DNA of 64,000 nucleotides from Saccharina japonica (GCA_008828725.1 MEHQ01000241.1:78527-142526); one strand, 5' to 3'. Positions 1 to 11,302 are shown, numbered from the stretch's first letter. Notes: a model not told the origin generated them from the letters alone. Translations and numbers: made by a program.

Positions 1-370
1 GAGACAGGGCCTCGACACACGCGTCATTCTTTCATATATCAGGTACTGTAGTAGTACTGTAGTACCGCCGAGCTTTGCACTGTAGGGGCTTGTTAACACA
101 CATGACATACGCTGTTTTTTTTCTTCTGCATGCTGGAATGGTCTGTATACCAGTAGTAGTACCTTCTGTCAAGGTTTGAAAACAGGACCTTACCCTTAGT
201 CTTATCACAATATGGCGCAAGCTTTTCATCGTCAGCCTCCTGTTTTGTTGCACGTTCTGCTAAATTACGACGGGCTAACCAAAATGCGATGTGTACGTAA
301 GTTATTCTGGTTATTTCGGGTAGTTTGTGCAAACACTTCTCTGTACAGTACCGGCCCGCTCATAAGAAAC
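1..370. other. No gene seen; palindromic short words
   Basis: No coding signal was recognised. The first 70 bases hold short palindromic words such as TACTGTAGTA, which recur throughout the left half of the window. Confidence 0.5.
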
Positions 371-371
371 C

Positions 372-490
372 AGAACTCGGGCTTAGGCTGACTTTCTTAT
401 TTGAGAAAGGTGTGTGTCCAACACTAACTTCAGTATAATAGCTGTCGACTTTCTTATTTCCCCCGTAATGTTTAGGCTGGGTTTCTTGTG
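372..490 (+). mobile_element. Short MITE-like repeat, family C, copy 1
   Basis: A segment of about 120 bp is bounded by AGGCTG-like ends and contains TTTCTTATTTGAGA and a second TTTCTTATTTC. Related copies lie at about 1645-1775 (opposite orientation) and 16750-16865. The clearest copy, near 16760, has inverted ends around AAGGCTGGA. It carries no coding sequence. Boundaries are approximate and no target-site duplication could be fixed. Confidence 0.45.
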
Positions 491-514
491 GGGTATTTTC
501 TTACGAGAGGGCCG

Positions 515-1245
515 GTGGTGTATCTGCTGTACTTCCTACGTGGGGAATACCGAGTATTATGTCAACTGGCAATCTGCCTCGTCTACCCAACGACGCATGC
601 TACGATAGAGGCGCACCATGAATTTTCTGAGCTCCTCACTTAAGGAGCATCATACCTCACCGAAAAAATGGTTTTGGAAGAAAATAAAAATGCTACCGAA
701 TGAGAAATCCCATGTCCGAAGTATACTCTGAAACATTATTCGTCTCAGAAATGAAAAGTCCGACGAATTTGGGTTAAGGGGCCCGATCGTTCAGAAAACG
801 ATTCAGCCAAAAACTGCTACCTCTACCGTAGCACGCGTCCAACATTTACAAGAACGGTGTTTCATGCATTCATTGTTGCACTGAAAGACGTATTGTGAGC
901 TAGATGGACAAATGGCAAGAGAGATGCCCAGTTATCTTGTTCAATCGAACTATGCATCGCTAACAGTGCATGCATTGTTGAATGTGTACGTTCAGATACA
1001 GAATTGCCCTGGGGTCGATATAGGGTGTCGTCCGGGTTTTCTTGTATCCAAGTATACTTTTTGTAACTGGAACATTATTTTAGTCTCAAACTCCGGCCCT
1101 TGATCTGAGCGCAAAATTTCCGGTGGATCGAAAATGCCTGTGATGATGCGATCAATACCGGCCTTTGCAACAACTAGAACTGTGTCAACTAATTTGTTCG
1201 GAATTGGTGTCAGTACTGTAAGCCTTGTGAGGTGATCCATCATAG
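515..1245 (-). pseudogene. Decayed Ty3/gypsy-type retrotransposon integrase fragment
   Basis: Read on the minus strand, this encodes the catalytic core of a retroelement integrase (rve/DDE type). It starts with MMDHLTRL (first Asp region) near 1243, followed by PPEILRSDQGPEFE (second Asp). After a frameshift near 1030 it continues as YRPQGNSVSER, which holds the expected catalytic Glu, then LLPFVHLAHNTSFSAT. A second frameshift near 860 leads into HETPFL, a stop, and then the GRRGRLPVDIILGIPHV segment at 591-515. The two frameshifts, the internal stop and a MITE inserted at 592-839 make it non-functional. I saw no reverse transcriptase, RNase H or LTR nearby, so this is a remnant. Family assignment rests on remembered integrase motifs, not on a search. 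Confidence 0.8.
592..839. mobile_element. MITE family A, copy 1, inserted in the integrase fragment
   Basis: This is a 248-bp non-coding element. Its left end GACGCATGCTACGATAGAGG is the inverted counterpart of its right end CCTCTACCGTAGCACGCGTC. It is flanked on both sides by CAAC, a 4-bp target-site duplication. Removing the element and one CAAC rejoins the integrase frame exactly. Other copies are at 15475-15944, 18203-18481, 18786-19056, 55324-55569 and 63195-63478, plus duplicated copies inside the 6.4-kb block. Confidence 0.9.
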
Positions 1246-1644
1246 ATGGGACTATTTTGCATTTGACAACGGCGGCCGATACAGATTATGATTTATGCTC
1301 GACTAAGTCGACAGAAATTCTCTGGAACGATCGCTCGTACAGGTAGATGGCATGTTGGTAATTTAGGTCTGTTGTGAGTCAAAACTAAGTAATCCGCACT
1401 ACTACGTAAGCTCTTATTAATTGATTTCATCCACCCCCATCCTTTTTTTGTGAACCATGCTTTGGCTGGCCGTAGAAGGAGCAGCGGCAGGCAGGCAGTG
1501 TTGTTATGATATAGCTCCATCTGACGCTGGTGTTCTACTTTGTAGTTGCCGGATACGTCTCAAGACAAAGCTAACGAGTAAACATTAAGCGCGTATGCGT
1601 GGAGTTTCAGTTACAGTACAGTACAGGACACCCAATGAATGAGA

Positions 1645-1775
1645 AACAGGCTAATAATAGTAAAGAAAGCCCGACTGCTGTGAGATTGGGAAAAAAAGAA
1701 TAAATTCGGGAGTCGTTATCTTGAAATTAGTGTAGAAAGCACCCTCTCTCAAATAAGAAATCCGGCCTAGTTCAT
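1645..1775 (-). mobile_element. Short MITE-like repeat, family C, copy 2
   Basis: The reverse complement of this stretch contains TTTCTTATTTGAGAGAGGG and an inner segment matching copy 1 at 372-490. It lies about 1.2 kb from copy 1 in opposite orientation, on the far side of the integrase fragment. Ends are approximate. Confidence 0.4.
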
Positions 1776-1919
1776 ATTTCCTGTTTCTTAGTAAGTGTCC
1801 TGTACTGTTGAAGTGGCACAGCAGTAGTATAGTTGTAGGCGTTAAGTTGAGTATCAAGCACCCAGTCGGTCGAACCCACGGTTAACGTATTGTACCAGAT
1901 ACGTACGAATACGACCAAA

Positions 1920-2700
1920 AACATATTTTTATTTAGGGCAACTGCCAAAAGCAGGTATACCTGATCCATTTGAGCCAAAATCAGGTATATACTAAAACCA
2001 AATAAAAAACGCACGCCACGAACAGTGTTTTTCAGGACCTTTTGGCTAGAAATAATCAAACAAACTTTTGAATTTGCGCCTAAACAGCAGAATGATAGCG
2101 AATGTGTGTGTCCTCCAAGCTCTTGATAAATGTTGTATGGTATTATCAGTACGGGCATTATTATTTGTCGTATGCTTTCATTGATTTCGTGATCACACTC
2201 ACTCCTACGACGTGTATTTCCGTATTCTTGTACCAGGTACGTATTGTATGCATATAGTCGTAGCCACATTGATGGCATACGAACAAAACATCGAGTTAAT
2301 TTGAGACTGAACTGCTCGCTTTCCGTACCGTGTCAGAAAGCAGCAGTACGTAATACCTGGTATATTGCAACAGGTCCATTGTGCTGTATGCGCACGTATG
2401 ATACGTTCTGTAGTCGTTGTGGCGGGTCGTATGTACGTAGTGTGGTGATGTCTTCGTGTCGGGCGTATAGGAGACAGTGAACGTATGGCCTCTGATTGGC
2501 TCAAAATTCGCCAAAATCAGTTGAAAGCTAAGCAAAGTAGACAAATCCAGGTGTACCTGACCATTTCATGTCAAAATCAGGTACGATGTGAGGCTGGCCA
2601 ATGTGAGGTGTCCTAGCGTGTGATTCGTACTTGGTTTTAGTGTAGTACCTGTTTTTGGCACCAAAGTGACCAGGTGTACCTGATTTTGGCTAAAGCTCTT
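1920..2700. repeat. Two copies of a dispersed repeat with CAAAATCAGGTA cores (family D)
   Basis: Segments at about 1927-2030 and 2490-2700, in opposite orientations, share GCCAAAATCAGGTA, an AAAACCAA stretch and the paired word AGGTGTACCTG. Further copies lie at about 51970-52190 and 52505-52615. The 2490 and 52190 copies also share CCTCTGATTGGC at one end. They are AT-rich and non-coding, with short internal palindromes. Probably a MITE family, but I could not define termini. Confidence 0.5.
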
Positions 2701-2824
2701 TATTTACTGTGTACCAGGTACAGCTACGTATTAATAGTAGTAATAATAGTACGAGTACCCATCTCCAAAAAATAAAAGAGCCACCGCCGAGCTCAAGAGT
2801 CTCAGTGTATTGCACAGCGAGGAA

Positions 2825-4090
2825 CCAGCAGCTATGCCAGATGTGCGTCAAGATGGTTGCTTCCTACCAGCACCACACAGCACCAAGCAACAGCAACAGC
2901 AGTGAGTGGCGATTTTCTGCAGCAATACTCCAATACTCCTCCGGTGGTGTGCGCGCTGTATCGAGTCATTGGGCATTTGTTCAAAACAAAACTATCTGGT
3001 TGTTTGTATACGTTCAAAGTACGTACCACGTACGTACCTGGTACTGTTGTAATAATGCATTAGGGGACCGGTGCATGCATTACACTATGATACCTACAGT
3101 GAAGTGAGAGTTATATATCGAGGCTCGCCTTGTTGAGAGTATACGAGTACTGCTTGCATGTAGACCAGCCCTGACCAGATGGTGCCAGATAAGATTACCC
3201 TTCCAGTTGTACTCCGCTGTACGAAGACGTCAAGTGCGCTTTTTTTCCCGAGTGTAGCCTATGTAGCTCGAGACCTGGTTGGGGACTATATCGGTGTGCT
3301 TTGCTGGGATGGTCTCGGTATATCCAATCATGGATGGTTCGTAGATTATCCCAGATCTCCCGAGAGGATCAAAGGCGAATCTTGGCGATTTGTTCGATCA
3401 AGTATTTTTTTTATAGTAAACATGCCTGGTTCGTAGATTATATCCCAGATCTCATCTCATCCATCCCAGATCCGGATCATCACACAGCAGCTCTCACACA
3501 GCGAATCTTGGTGATTTGTTCCGGTGATCGTTTCCGGAGATCTGGGATAACGCATGATGTATGATTTGATATACCGAGATCATCCCCTTGAACGATCACC
3601 GATAGTACTCAACCACAGGTCTCGAACTACGTACTACGTACATCGATATCCGCGTGTACAGCACAACAGTATACCAGCCCTGTCTGGCACCCTATTATTG
3701 TCCGGGCTGGTATTTTCTTCTTCCACTCAATAAGACTTTCAGCAAGGCGAGCCTCGACATGTCAGTAAACCTGACAGCGATTTTTTAGGACAGATCTTCC
3801 AGCGCGGTATATAGGTATTCTTTTACTGTGCGTATAGTACTTTGAGCGCATACACTTCGAACGCACACTCGTACTCGTACTAAAAAAGAAACCAGATCAT
3901 TTTGTTCTGAACAAAGAACTGCCCAGTGACTATATTGTACTGTACGTACAACACACGCACACCTCTGGGCGTATTACTGCACAACACCCGCTGTTATTGA
4001 TACTACTACGTAGATCTATCTGCTGCAGTGTGGTGCTGGTACGAGGAAGGAGCCATCTTATCGCACATATGGCGTCACTGCTGGTGGTTT
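2825..4090. repeat. Long imperfect inverted repeat arms around a foldback element
   Basis: The left arm (about 2825-3012) and right arm (about 3883-4090) are imperfect reverse complements. They share ACCAGCACCACAC, AAGATGGYTSCTTCCT-like text and a GGGCAxTTxTTCAxAACAAAA stretch. The arms enclose another foldback element at 3118-3757. The layout suggests an older long-arm element that received a younger insertion. No protein is encoded. Confidence 0.6.
3118..3757. mobile_element. Foldback/MITE element with arms of about 200 bp
   Basis: The outer ends are TCGAGGCTCGCCTTG at 3118 and its reverse complement ending at 3757. Inner parts also pair: CAGCCCTGACCAGATGGTGC on the left matches the CAGCCCTGTCTGGCACC region on the right in inverted order, as do the GGTCTCGGTATATC segments. 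The size is about 640 bp. Direct sub-repeats of GGTTCGTAGATTAT occur in the loop. No target-site duplication is obvious. Confidence 0.7.
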
Positions 4091-4187
4091 GCGCTATGTA
4101 CCATGTTCTGGTCCTTTTGCTGAGCCTCGTTTGTAGGCGGGCCCCTCTTGAAGTTGTTACAAGTACGTCAGTTATGAGCTCAACCGA

Positions 4188-4360
4188 TTGAGGTACACAA
4201 CTGCTCGATGCGGCCCCCTAATGCACCGGTCCCCAAGCCAAAATCCCAGACCCGGTCCCCTTATGCACCGGTCCCCTAGCCAAAATATCAGACTCGATCC
4301 CCTAGCCACAAATCCCAGGACCTGGTTCCTATGCACCGGTCCCCTAATGCATTACAGTAC
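4188..4360. repeat. Degenerate tandem repeat with ATGCACCGGTCCCC units
   Basis: The word ATGCACCGGTCCCC occurs three times with interleaved GCCAAAATCCCAGAC-like spacers, a period of roughly 50 bp. A reverse-complement copy of the unit end occurs at about 3054-3076. It is non-coding. Confidence 0.65.
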
Positions 4361-4429
4361 AACTGGTGTATATCAATGTTCGAATTAGTTGGTGAAACGT
4401 GCGCAATTGCACAAAATTTCTGAAATATC

Positions 4430-5010
4430 AGCTTTTGCGCCCACAAAAAGCAGTAGATGTGCGGCTTTCCGCACATCTTTTTCAGGCCCCCGCACACTTT
4501 TTGGCCACAAGCCAAGAAAATTGTGCGGGTCCATTTCGCCGTAGGCGAAAAAAACAAATGGGGCCTATCTTCGCCGCAGGCGAAAAATCTTTGGGTCTGT
4601 TTTCGCCGTAGGCGATTTTTGTTTTAGGCCTTTTTGTTGTGATTCATTCGACAATTTCCAGCCGGAATTTGTTTGTGCCTTTCTTTTTTGAGGGGACTGA
4701 GTTCAAATTGATGACGGTTTTGTATGTCCGTGGATGAAACAAGGCTTGAAAGGGTCGCAAATACAGAGGCTATGCTTGTCTGTGTCTTATTTGCAAGACG
4801 AGCGAATGAGACGCACATTTTTTTAGTACCAGGTACATTTACGCACATACGTCCAAAAAACTCGCCTCCGGCGGCCCTCCGGGGGCCCTCCGGGGGCCCT
4901 CCGGGGGCCCTCCGGGGGCCCCTGCGGGGAGCGCACCTCGCCTCCGGCTCGGTGTGCGCTACGCGCACATCCAAATATGCCCGATGTGCGCTACGCGCAC
5001 GCGCACATGT
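4430..5010. repeat. Cluster of hairpin-forming words and a GC-rich tandem array
   Basis: At 4530-4615 the hairpin TTCGCCGTAGGCGAA and close variants occur three times. At 4875-4922 an 11-12-bp unit CCCTCCGGGGG repeats four times. At 4955-5000 the palindrome TGTGCGCTACGCGCAC occurs twice. A related GC-rich stretch lies at 14325-14395. Nothing here resembles a gene. The function of the hairpins is unknown. Confidence 0.7.
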
Positions 5011-5049
5011 TGCTGGAGCACTAATTCGAACCCTGGTGTATATTATATG

Positions 5050-6130
5050 ATACAAGCGTAGCTACGAGTAGGTAGGGTGTACGGGGAATCGTCTCCCTCT
5101 TACTGCAAAATGAATGATGTATCGTAGTCCAGAGTAATTAACTACGGTGGTAGTAATGAATTAATCGATGTTTAATGATAAAATAGTGATATTACGGCAC
5201 CAGCACACTTACTTACTGTGGACCCTCTCTCCACGTACCCCAGGGTTCCTTCGTTCAATGATTAATAGTTGGCATTTGATGTGGTTCCGAAACCAGAAAG
5301 AAGGAAAACAATGTATTAATAGTAGAAGGTTGAACGAACGAAATATGGGGGTTTGTAGAGAGGTACTGAATCGTTGGCGTGGTTGAGAGGGGGTGTGAAA
5401 GAGGGCCGTCATGTTGGGAGGTTGCAGTGAGCGGTTGCACTGGAAGTAAGTGCAGAAGGGGCTGGGAATGGTTGAGATAGAAATGAAGAGTACCAACTAC
5501 ATTACAGTAGTACGGGGCTCTACTCGTGGGTGTGGGCGAGCAGGGGCCTGGCACTGGGTGGGCGAGCAGGGGCCTGGCACTGGGTGGGAGGTCGGCGAGT
5601 TGAAAGAAGAACCCGCCCGACCGCCCTGGGACCTGGGAGGTTGAAGTACGGTAGGGTTTACAGGAGAATGTGGCAGCCTATTATATTGATTGTGTGTGTA
5701 TATTTATTACAACCTGAAGGCCTGTTTTATTTTCCCCCTTGCGACACCCCCGGGACTTCAAGCCAACCACATCCGGAAGGGGGACCCACTACACTATAAT
5801 ATTTTGTGCGCCTGGTTTTTGTTCGAGTTGGGAAGCAAAATTTGAAGAAGAAAAAAACGGCATGGCTGTTCTTGACAACAAAATGAAAAACGTGACGGCT
5901 TGGTGGTACACCGTTGACCGATGCACGTTTTCCCTTGACTGGCCGTCTCCTGGCATGTTCGCCTCGGAACGGAGGGACCTTCGGGACGGAGCGGGCGGAC
6001 ATGCTGTGCGGTCGGTCGTGCGTGTGCATGCCTACTCAACAACTTCAACCCAGGCTGTACGGAGAATATATCGAAATGTGTACGTACTGCCTATGGGTAG
6101 CCCATAATAGCGTACTGCTGCCGTGCCACT
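5050..6130. other. No gene seen; one short tandem duplication
   Basis: The only structure I can support is a direct duplication at 5528-5588 of a unit containing GCGAGCAGGGGCCTGGCACT. Open frames on both strands at 5730-6100 overlap each other and show no domain or codon signal. Confidence 0.45.
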
Positions 6131-6145
6131 ATACCTGGTACAGCA

Positions 6146-6314
6146 GGGGTCCCCCAATAAGGCGGTAGTGTGCCAGAGCAATATAGCCGCCTTATAGAGG
6201 CGAGCCGCCTTATTCGTTACAGGTTATGAGCGAAATTCCCCAGTCGCGCCAAGCGATTTTGACGGCCTCATATCGGGATACCGCCTTACTCAGACCGCCT
6301 TATTGGGGGACCCC
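6146..6314. mobile_element. 169-bp MITE with near-perfect terminal inverted repeats
   Basis: The left end GGGGTCCCCCAATAAGGCGG is exactly inverted at the right end, with the continuation CCGCCTTATTGGGGGACCCC. The interior repeats CCGCCTTAT. It is flanked by CA on both sides, which could be a 2-bp target-site duplication or chance. It carries no coding sequence. Confidence 0.8.
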
Positions 6315-6489
6315 CACTGCACCTGATATTTTCAATTTGGAATTGAGTGATCGACATTGACGTACAGTCTTTACACATTCACATTGTGATTGAACGCTGA
6401 GGGCATTGTTTTACGAGTGTTACGAGTTATACCAAAACAGTCAGTGTGGATCACAATAACCCATACCTGGTAGTAGTGCATAAAGCCGG

Positions 6490-6815
6490 TCGCCCCGGTG
6501 GTTCAGCAGGTAACCACGAAGCCTGTTGAGTTGGGAGTCGAGGGTTCGAGTCTCTGTATGGAGATTTTTATTCTCTAATGACACCAACTGTCTGTCGAGA
6601 GCGCATATTATAGCGTGGGTAAAAGCACCATTCGACGAGAGTTGACGAGGTAAGAAAGTGCTAAACGTTCCTCGCGATAAAAATAAAAATGCAAGGCGCG
6701 TATCGTAGTGGGGAGGGGGGAGAAGAGCCTACTTTGTAGCCCCGGATCTGAGTTGCGACTAAAGAGGGAGAGAGAAGAATAGAAGGGCGAGGATAATAAA
6801 TGGGATGGATAAAAA
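6490..6815 (+). mobile_element. tRNA-derived SINE-like element, copy 1
   Basis: The 5' part has RNA polymerase III-type internal promoter words: an A-box-like TGGTTCAGCAGG at 6499-6510 and a B-box-like GGTTCGAGTCT at 6543-6553, with tRNA-like spacing. The flanks do not pair as an acceptor stem, so it is not a tRNA gene. The body contains CGTAGTGGGGAGGGGGG and GGATCTGAGTTGC, which recur in copy 2. Confidence 0.65.
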
Positions 6816-7009
6816 AAGGAGCATGGAGAGCTGATTACTCGTAGAGCTTGCCACTTCTTCGACGCTAAGTAAGGTTGTGACCACATAGTGTAGCAAACAA
6901 AGAGGACTACAAAAACAGTAGCTCTACGAACACGTTGGTGAATTGGGTGTTGGTTTTAGGGTCAGGCTGAGGTGATATCAGTGTATACGTCTCGTTTACC
7001 CCCCGGCAG

Positions 7010-7345
7010 TCTAGTCGTCAGCCTCGAATGTTACTAGCATTACTGTATAGTACCCGAGTTAGAACCCCACCGCGTGGTGAGAATTTGACTTCATTTGCGA
7101 AAATAAAAAGGAACCATTTGCTGAGAGCGCCTGGGTAGCGTGGGTAGGCGGAACTCTACGCGAGTCGGCGAGGGAAGAAAGAGCTGCAGTCTCCTCGCGG
7201 TAAAATTGCGAGACACGAACCGTAGTGGGGAGGGGGGATTAGGGTCTGCTTAGTGACCCTGGATCTGAGTTACTGTACTACTAAGGTGGAGAGAGATAGG
7301 AGAAGGGCGAAGACGATCAATGGGATGAAGAACATATATATAATA
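7010..7345 (+). mobile_element. tRNA-derived SINE-like element, copy 2 (degenerate head)
   Basis: It aligns by eye with 6490-6815: GAGAGCGC, GCGTGGGTA, CCTCGCGRTAAAA, CGTAGTGGGGAGGGGGG, GGATCTGAGTT and GAGAAGGGCGAAGA occur in the same order. The tRNA-like head is poorly kept. The two copies lie in the same orientation about 520 bp apart. Confidence 0.6.
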
Positions 7346-7799
7346 ACAACCCTCAACCATATTGTCGAATGTGATAAGTGGTAAGCAACGCACACAACAT
7401 ATTAGTGCAGCCCTCACGACCTATCTGTATCTTGTCTGCACGTCCGAATTCATTTTGATGTTGTTCCTTGAAACACGAAAACACGAACTTTACCACAACT
7501 GCTGTGGCATTCAAACTCGTGTCCCTCGTCGACAAAATAAAAATAAACCATACCAGGTACTTGGTAACCCATACTGGTACCTGGTATAATAAAATACAAG
7601 GTATAACATACACACAGCCCGGGGCACGAGTATACACTAATACTTATACTTATATATTGCTATAGTAGTGTCCGATAGTATAAGTGTATACTGTAGTACC
7701 ACCAGGTATACGCGTACTACGAAACTTACCTGGTAGATGATACCTGGTACAGAGTAGTATTGTAAAATTTACTAATTAACGCTGGGATCCACAATCATT

Positions 7800-8640
7800 A
7801 TCAAGGTTGATCGCGGTGTGGCACCAAAGCGCGGTGCGGTTGTTCCGCGATGTGCAGAACCGCACGGTGTGGTGCGGCGCAGATTTCAGCGTTTGATATT
7901 CGTACGGTGCGATGCGGTGCGGGTTTTGGTTTTGATTTCACACACGGTGCGATGCGATTTGAAATCGCACGGTGCGGCGCAGCTCGGTAAAAACAGTAAA
8001 ACCGCACCGCACCGTACCAAACTACTTGCTTTTGTAAATCCTACAGTAAATACTTTCTCCCGGTTTTGTTTTTTGTGAGAATCGAGCTGTGCGATTCGGT
8101 GTGGATTTTGCTATTTAGAATCGTGCCGTGCGGTGCCGTGCCGTATGGCTTTCTAGTCTTGAAAGTCCAACGGTGCGGTGCGGTGCGGTGCGGTGCGATG
8201 TCGTTACAGACGGAGTGCCGCGGGAGTGAAAGAGGGTGACCACGAGTTTGTCTCGACGGTGGTGTCCGATCGAAAGCACGACGGTGCCTCTAGACGGAGG
8301 CGGGACATTGACTCCGCGGCGGGCATCAACTTACCACTCCCCAGGCCTTTCACGAAGGCTTTGCCGCGTGCACTCCGCGGTAGAGGTGAGGTACAGTATA
8401 TTTGGGTGAGACAATGGACGAGGAAGAGTTATCTGACCCCAGCCAGATGGTCAACAGCTAGTCCAAGAGCCCAAGGGAGTATGGGTTTGACCGTTGGCTG
8501 GGGCAGGAGTCAAATACTTACTTTAAATGATCGGTGAAGATTCACAAGAATACTACAGCAAAATCATACGGAGCGGTGAGCTTCGATAAAACCGCTCCGA
8601 ACCGGGCCATATCCGAAGAGAAAACCGCACCGTGAGAGCA
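7800..8640. repeat. GGTGC-rich degenerate repeat region
   Basis: The word GCGGTGCGGT and variants of the pentamer GGTGC recur densely from 7815 to 8005 and again at 8080-8210, with an uninterrupted (GGTGC)n tract at about 8170-8200. The open frames here are translations of this repeat. Confidence 0.6.
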
Positions 8641-8649
8641 ATTACAAGA

Positions 8650-10680
8650 TATTGATACCAAAAGGCACATACATGCACAGACGGGGAGGGGGTGACACTT
8701 GCCAAGTGCTGGTACTACTACAGCACTATAACGACGACAGTACTGCGGCTCACGTGCTACCGGGGCACACGGTTACCGAACTTCGCAACCAAAAGGGAGA
8801 ACCTTAGAACCGTCTTTGGAACGGCGGGATCATTGGGGCGCAACCGGCGGTGGCCGGTGACAGATTGTCGCTGCTTTGTATGTGTATACAACACTCACTC
8901 CACACGAAATACCGCGAATCAGGCATACCGTACTGGCGCTCAACATCACAGAGGGTACACTTCGGTGGTAGTCCAGATCGAGTGCCGCTCCAACTATCTT
9001 GCTCGTTGTTGACCCTTCAGCCTTACCGCCGAGAGCGTTGAGGTCGCACGGAGGTGGGTGCGATTGTTTTCCACAGCGTTCGATTTTTCCAGAACGGGCA
9101 GGTCGCTACAGTAAAAATACCAGATAAGGTTGTGTTCAGAAAAAACTAAAAAAAACTCGTCGAGAGCTATCCGAAAAATCAGTATTCAACTTGCTGTACT
9201 GCTGTAGCACCCTTACCGTTGTCGAGAAAACAGGCGCTGGAAACGATCCCATCCCTGTGCGAACGCAGCGCTCTTTGCGTCAATCACATCGGACGGAGAA
9301 GAAGGAACCATGAATAACATATACAGGAATAAATACAGCAGCATTGTTTCTCAGCCTCCTGACACGAGGAGCGCTAGAAGAGCTCTAGTATATACCTCCC
9401 CTCCGAAACTCGACTTTTATACGTACACTTCCAAGTATTGACTGTGTACGCGCATGCCGATGAACAATCCCCATAGGTCGGGCATCATAACGTATGCCTG
9501 TGGTGCCTGGTACCAAGTTACCTGGTAGATTATGGGACCAAACGTACACCCCATTTACGGCCATGCATGATATGACGCATGACATGAGTACCCCCCCCGC
9601 ACCTCCTACCCAGGCATAGCTCGCCCATCACCGCCAGAGGAACACGAATGATCCATCCAGATTTATGAACCAGACTCTGCACATGTTGTACCTTCTCATG
9701 GCCCTTCGAAGTCAACACGCAGACAAGTAGACGTCTACAACAGTAATAGTAGTGAAATCTATTCGCGTCGTTGCATGCCGGTATTGGTGTATACTACATA
9801 ATCACTTAGGGAACACAGGTTTGTCATCAACATTGCATGTGTACGAGTACGACTGGACGCCTGAAGTTGTATAAACAATTCGACTCCTTCTGGTGATGTT
9901 GTACGCATTGTAGAGTTGGGAGTATTGCTCACCTCAAAGAAGAAGAAGAAGAAGAAGAAGAAGAATGTCCTCGTGTCTGCAAGTTGCCAGGCTGGACACC
10001 CCAGGGGCACGTACGCGTGGGAAGGTTGCTCTCCGTCTAGTCCGAGCAAGACGTGGGGGGGCTGAATTGTCCCCCGCTGTCCGTCGTCTAGGCGGTGAAT
10101 TGATGTGGAGTTCCTTCGAAAAGAGCAAAGCCCCAGGGGGCTCTTTATAGGAGAGGACCCTCAGCTCCGGGGCGGGTCCATCCCCCTTCAACCTCCGGAT
10201 TGGAGATCCAATGGGGCTCTACAGCAACGTCAAGATCCAACGGCGCTCTCAAGCCGGAATAATCGACCAATCACAGTGCATGTACCGACCATGGAAGATC
10301 GTAAAGCCAACGCCATGCAACGTATACATACATGTAACAGCACGCCGCTGTATATCCAGGGCGCCTTCAGTCCTTCAGTGGTACGGAGTCGCAGCCTCCC
10401 TCGCGCCCCCTTCAGGCAAAATAAATACCAGTAAGAGCACGTTTTCATTCAGTTGCAGTACGAGTACTATTTCTGGCATAATTTCGACCTTTCATGACTC
10501 CCTACCAAAAACGACATTTTTATCCGGTTCTAATGCTCAGACCTACTCCCTATGAGCAGTTTAAGAGAGCGTACGTGTTATGGAAATATTAGCACATAGC
10601 CAATATGAGTCAATGTTCAGTAGCACTGCTGTTGTACATCGTATGTTTCGGTTCGTGAGTAACGCATATGTATGCGGAGG
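8650..10680. other. No gene seen
   Basis: I found no coding domain, tRNA or element with definable ends. A (GAA)n microsatellite lies at 9937-9964. A truncated copy of the G-run repeat described at 47590-47965 may lie at 9560-9600 on the minus strand. Confidence 0.4.
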
Positions 10681-10691
10681 AATTACTGCTG

Positions 10692-11302
10692 TAGCCTTCT
10701 CTACTCGTAGGATCGTAGCCTTCTCTACTCATAGGATCGTAGCCTTCTCTACTCGTAGGATCGTATCCTTTACTCTTCCATGTGGATCTCTCTGGATAGC
10801 CTCGGCTCTTAGCTTTCCTGGTCGTCTCTAGGATGGATCTCTCTGGATAGCCTCGGCTCTTAGCTTTCCTGGTTGTCTCTAGGAGGTGCCGTCATCTGGA
10901 CTTCTGCGTTCTCTCTCTGTGGATCTGTGTGTGCTGTGTTGGCCACCTAAGCGCCAGTGTTCAACATATCTTCACATCTCTACCGCACCAAGCAGTCCAT
11001 CTGCTTCTGGTCCACGACCACTCACGGTGCCAACCATCTCGACTAGCGTCGAGAGGCACAGCCTTGTGCACTTGCCAGGGTATCACCAACGATAATCCAT
11101 AATAGGTTATGAGCCTCGACTGTGAGTGAGTGGAGGTCTGCGACGGCTGCATCTTGCTGACATCTTGCTGCCGTAGAGCGCTGTGGAGTGCACAATATCT
11201 CCAAGTCGGCACGACCACTCACGGTGCCAACCATCTCGACTAGCGTCGAGAGGCACAGCCTTGTGCACTTGCCAGGGTATCACCAACGATAATCCATAAT
11301 AG
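10692..11302 (+). repeat. Cluster of three tandem/direct repeats
   Basis: Three structures follow one another. A 24-bp unit starting TAGCCTTCTCTACTC repeats three times at 10692-10763. A unit of about 51 bp starting TGGATCTCTCTGGATAGC repeats twice at 10782-10884. A 92-bp segment starting CACGACCACTCACGGTGCC occurs at 11012-11103 and again at 11210-11302. No coding role is apparent. Confidence 0.85.

Noticed and set aside
5015-5040. TTCGAACC near 5021, a tRNA T-loop-like word on the minus strand
   Set aside because: No cloverleaf or A-box can be built around it.
8815-8850. GGCGGGATCATTGG, recalling the 3' end of small-subunit rRNA
   Set aside because: The flanking sequence does not match conserved rRNA, so the short word is chance.
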